From NCBI GenBank assembly GCA_947629285.1, contig CANRDA010000055.1, positions 1 to 6,029 of the forward strand: a stretch of DNA of 6,029 bases, read 5' to 3'. The notes beneath the pieces were generated by a model. That model did no database searches and had not been told where the DNA came from. It saw nothing but the letters and a program-made list of their open reading frames with translations. Positions 5,825-6,029 of this stretch are shown here, piece by piece. Within the stretch, counting starts at the first letter, position 1. Every line of letters begins with the position of its first letter. The stretch is from an uncultured Bacilli bacterium. Its GTDB lineage: Bacteria > Bacillota_I > Bacilli_A > RF39 > UBA660. The position numbers and the translations under genes are program-made.

Positions 5825-5893
5825 AGAAATCACCTCCAATCTTCAGAAAATAAAGACTAGAGTAAAACACCTATAATCAAATGTATCAATACA

Positions 5894-5923
5894 ATTATAT
5901 ACTATTTATGAAAGCTTGGTCAA
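5894..5923 (-). promoter_or_regulatory. Promoter of the toxin mRNA
   Basis: On the minus strand TTGACC (plus 5918-5923) and a perfect TATAAT (5894-5899) are separated by 18 bases. The expected start is G at about 5887, giving a leader of some 50 bases before the SD at 5831-5837. That start falls exactly at the first base of the 13-base repeat. Confidence 0.75.
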
Positions 5924-5965
5924 CACATTTATATAATAAATTTTATTTAATTTTAAGTTTAAAAA

Positions 5966-6029
5966 TTTTCAAGTGAAGTGCAACAAAGACGAGAATAAAT
6001 GATATCTATTAATGCTGTTTTATGCCGAG
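5966..6029. mobile_element. Possible terminal repeat of an IS30-like element, partial
   Basis: The string TTTTCAAGTGAAGTGCAACA (from about 5966) resembles the inverted-repeat ends of IS30-family elements in Firmicutes, which often contain a GAAGTGCAAC core. If so, the element extends right, out of the window. A minus-strand open frame entering from the edge ends with a stop near 5964 (last residues CCTSLENF) and a short plus-strand frame starts at 5999; neither is recognisable. Resemblance is from memory only. Confidence 0.25.

Larger units (their letters stand above)
5725..5860. repeat. Perfect 9-bp inverted repeat flanking the toxin coding region
   Basis: CTAGTCTTT (5725-5733) and AAAGACTAG (5852-5860) are exact reverse complements. 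In the toxin mRNA they place a segment upstream of the SD against the toxin's last codons and stop codon, enclosing the whole coding region. This is a second, inner long-range pairing. Confidence 0.75.
5638..5887. repeat. Perfect 13-bp inverted repeat joining the two ends of the toxin mRNA
   Basis: GATACATTTGATT (5638-5650) and AATCAAATGTATC (5875-5887) are exact reverse complements about 225 bases apart. They coincide with the predicted first 13 bases of the toxin mRNA and with the bases just before its terminal T run, so the transcript's 5' and 3' ends could pair. Confidence 0.8.

Noticed and set aside
5999..6029. Plus-strand start of a gene at the right edge (MISINAVLCR)
   Set aside because: Only ten codons, weak SD, no recognisable family; kept only as part of the possible IS end.

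Overview
The window is AT-rich and nearly all genes lie on the minus strand. Strong Shine-Dalgarno (SD) sites, a T-box leader, the sporulation regulator SpoVT and a small RNA-regulated membrane peptide module point to a low-GC, endospore-forming member of the Clostridia. Peptostreptococcaceae, such as Clostridioides or a relative, is the best guess; this is inference from gene content, not a database match.

Reading in the direction of transcription (right to left): the right edge (about 5966-6029) may be the end of an IS30-like element. At 5573-5923 lies a compact module resembling a type I toxin-antitoxin system: a plus-strand promoter and antitoxin-like RNA converge on a minus-strand mRNA encoding a 21-residue hydrophobic peptide. 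Inverted repeats would let the two ends of the toxin mRNA pair. Next is a decayed YhcG/DUF1016 (PDDEXK) nuclease gene (4458-5475) with four disabling lesions, then an intact spoVT (3836-4366).

A promoter embedded in the end of spoVT drives a T-box leader (about 3603-3811), probably methionine-specific. It precedes a dUTPase-family gene (3130-3591) that lacks the C-terminal glycine-rich motif 5. A second promoter, lying inside a perfect 11-bp inverted repeat, then drives a tightly packed set: abiEi (antitoxin and presumed repressor), abiEii (nucleotidyltransferase toxin, one-base overlap) and a 509-residue methionyl-tRNA synthetase gene 15 bases further on. A hairpin terminator overlaps the metG stop codon. 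The first 139 bases hold no gene; the extreme left edge carries a -35-like TTGACA on the minus strand that may belong to a promoter running out of the window.

The most interesting point is the combination around tRNA: a leader that senses uncharged tRNA, a toxin whose family includes enzymes that block tRNA acceptor ends, and a short, signature-divergent MetRS, all in line and with no obvious terminator between them. AbiE may have inserted into an older T-box/dut/metG unit, or the synthetase may be functionally tied to the toxin. The right part (decayed nuclease, type I-like module, possible IS end) reads as an accessory or defence island next to spoVT.
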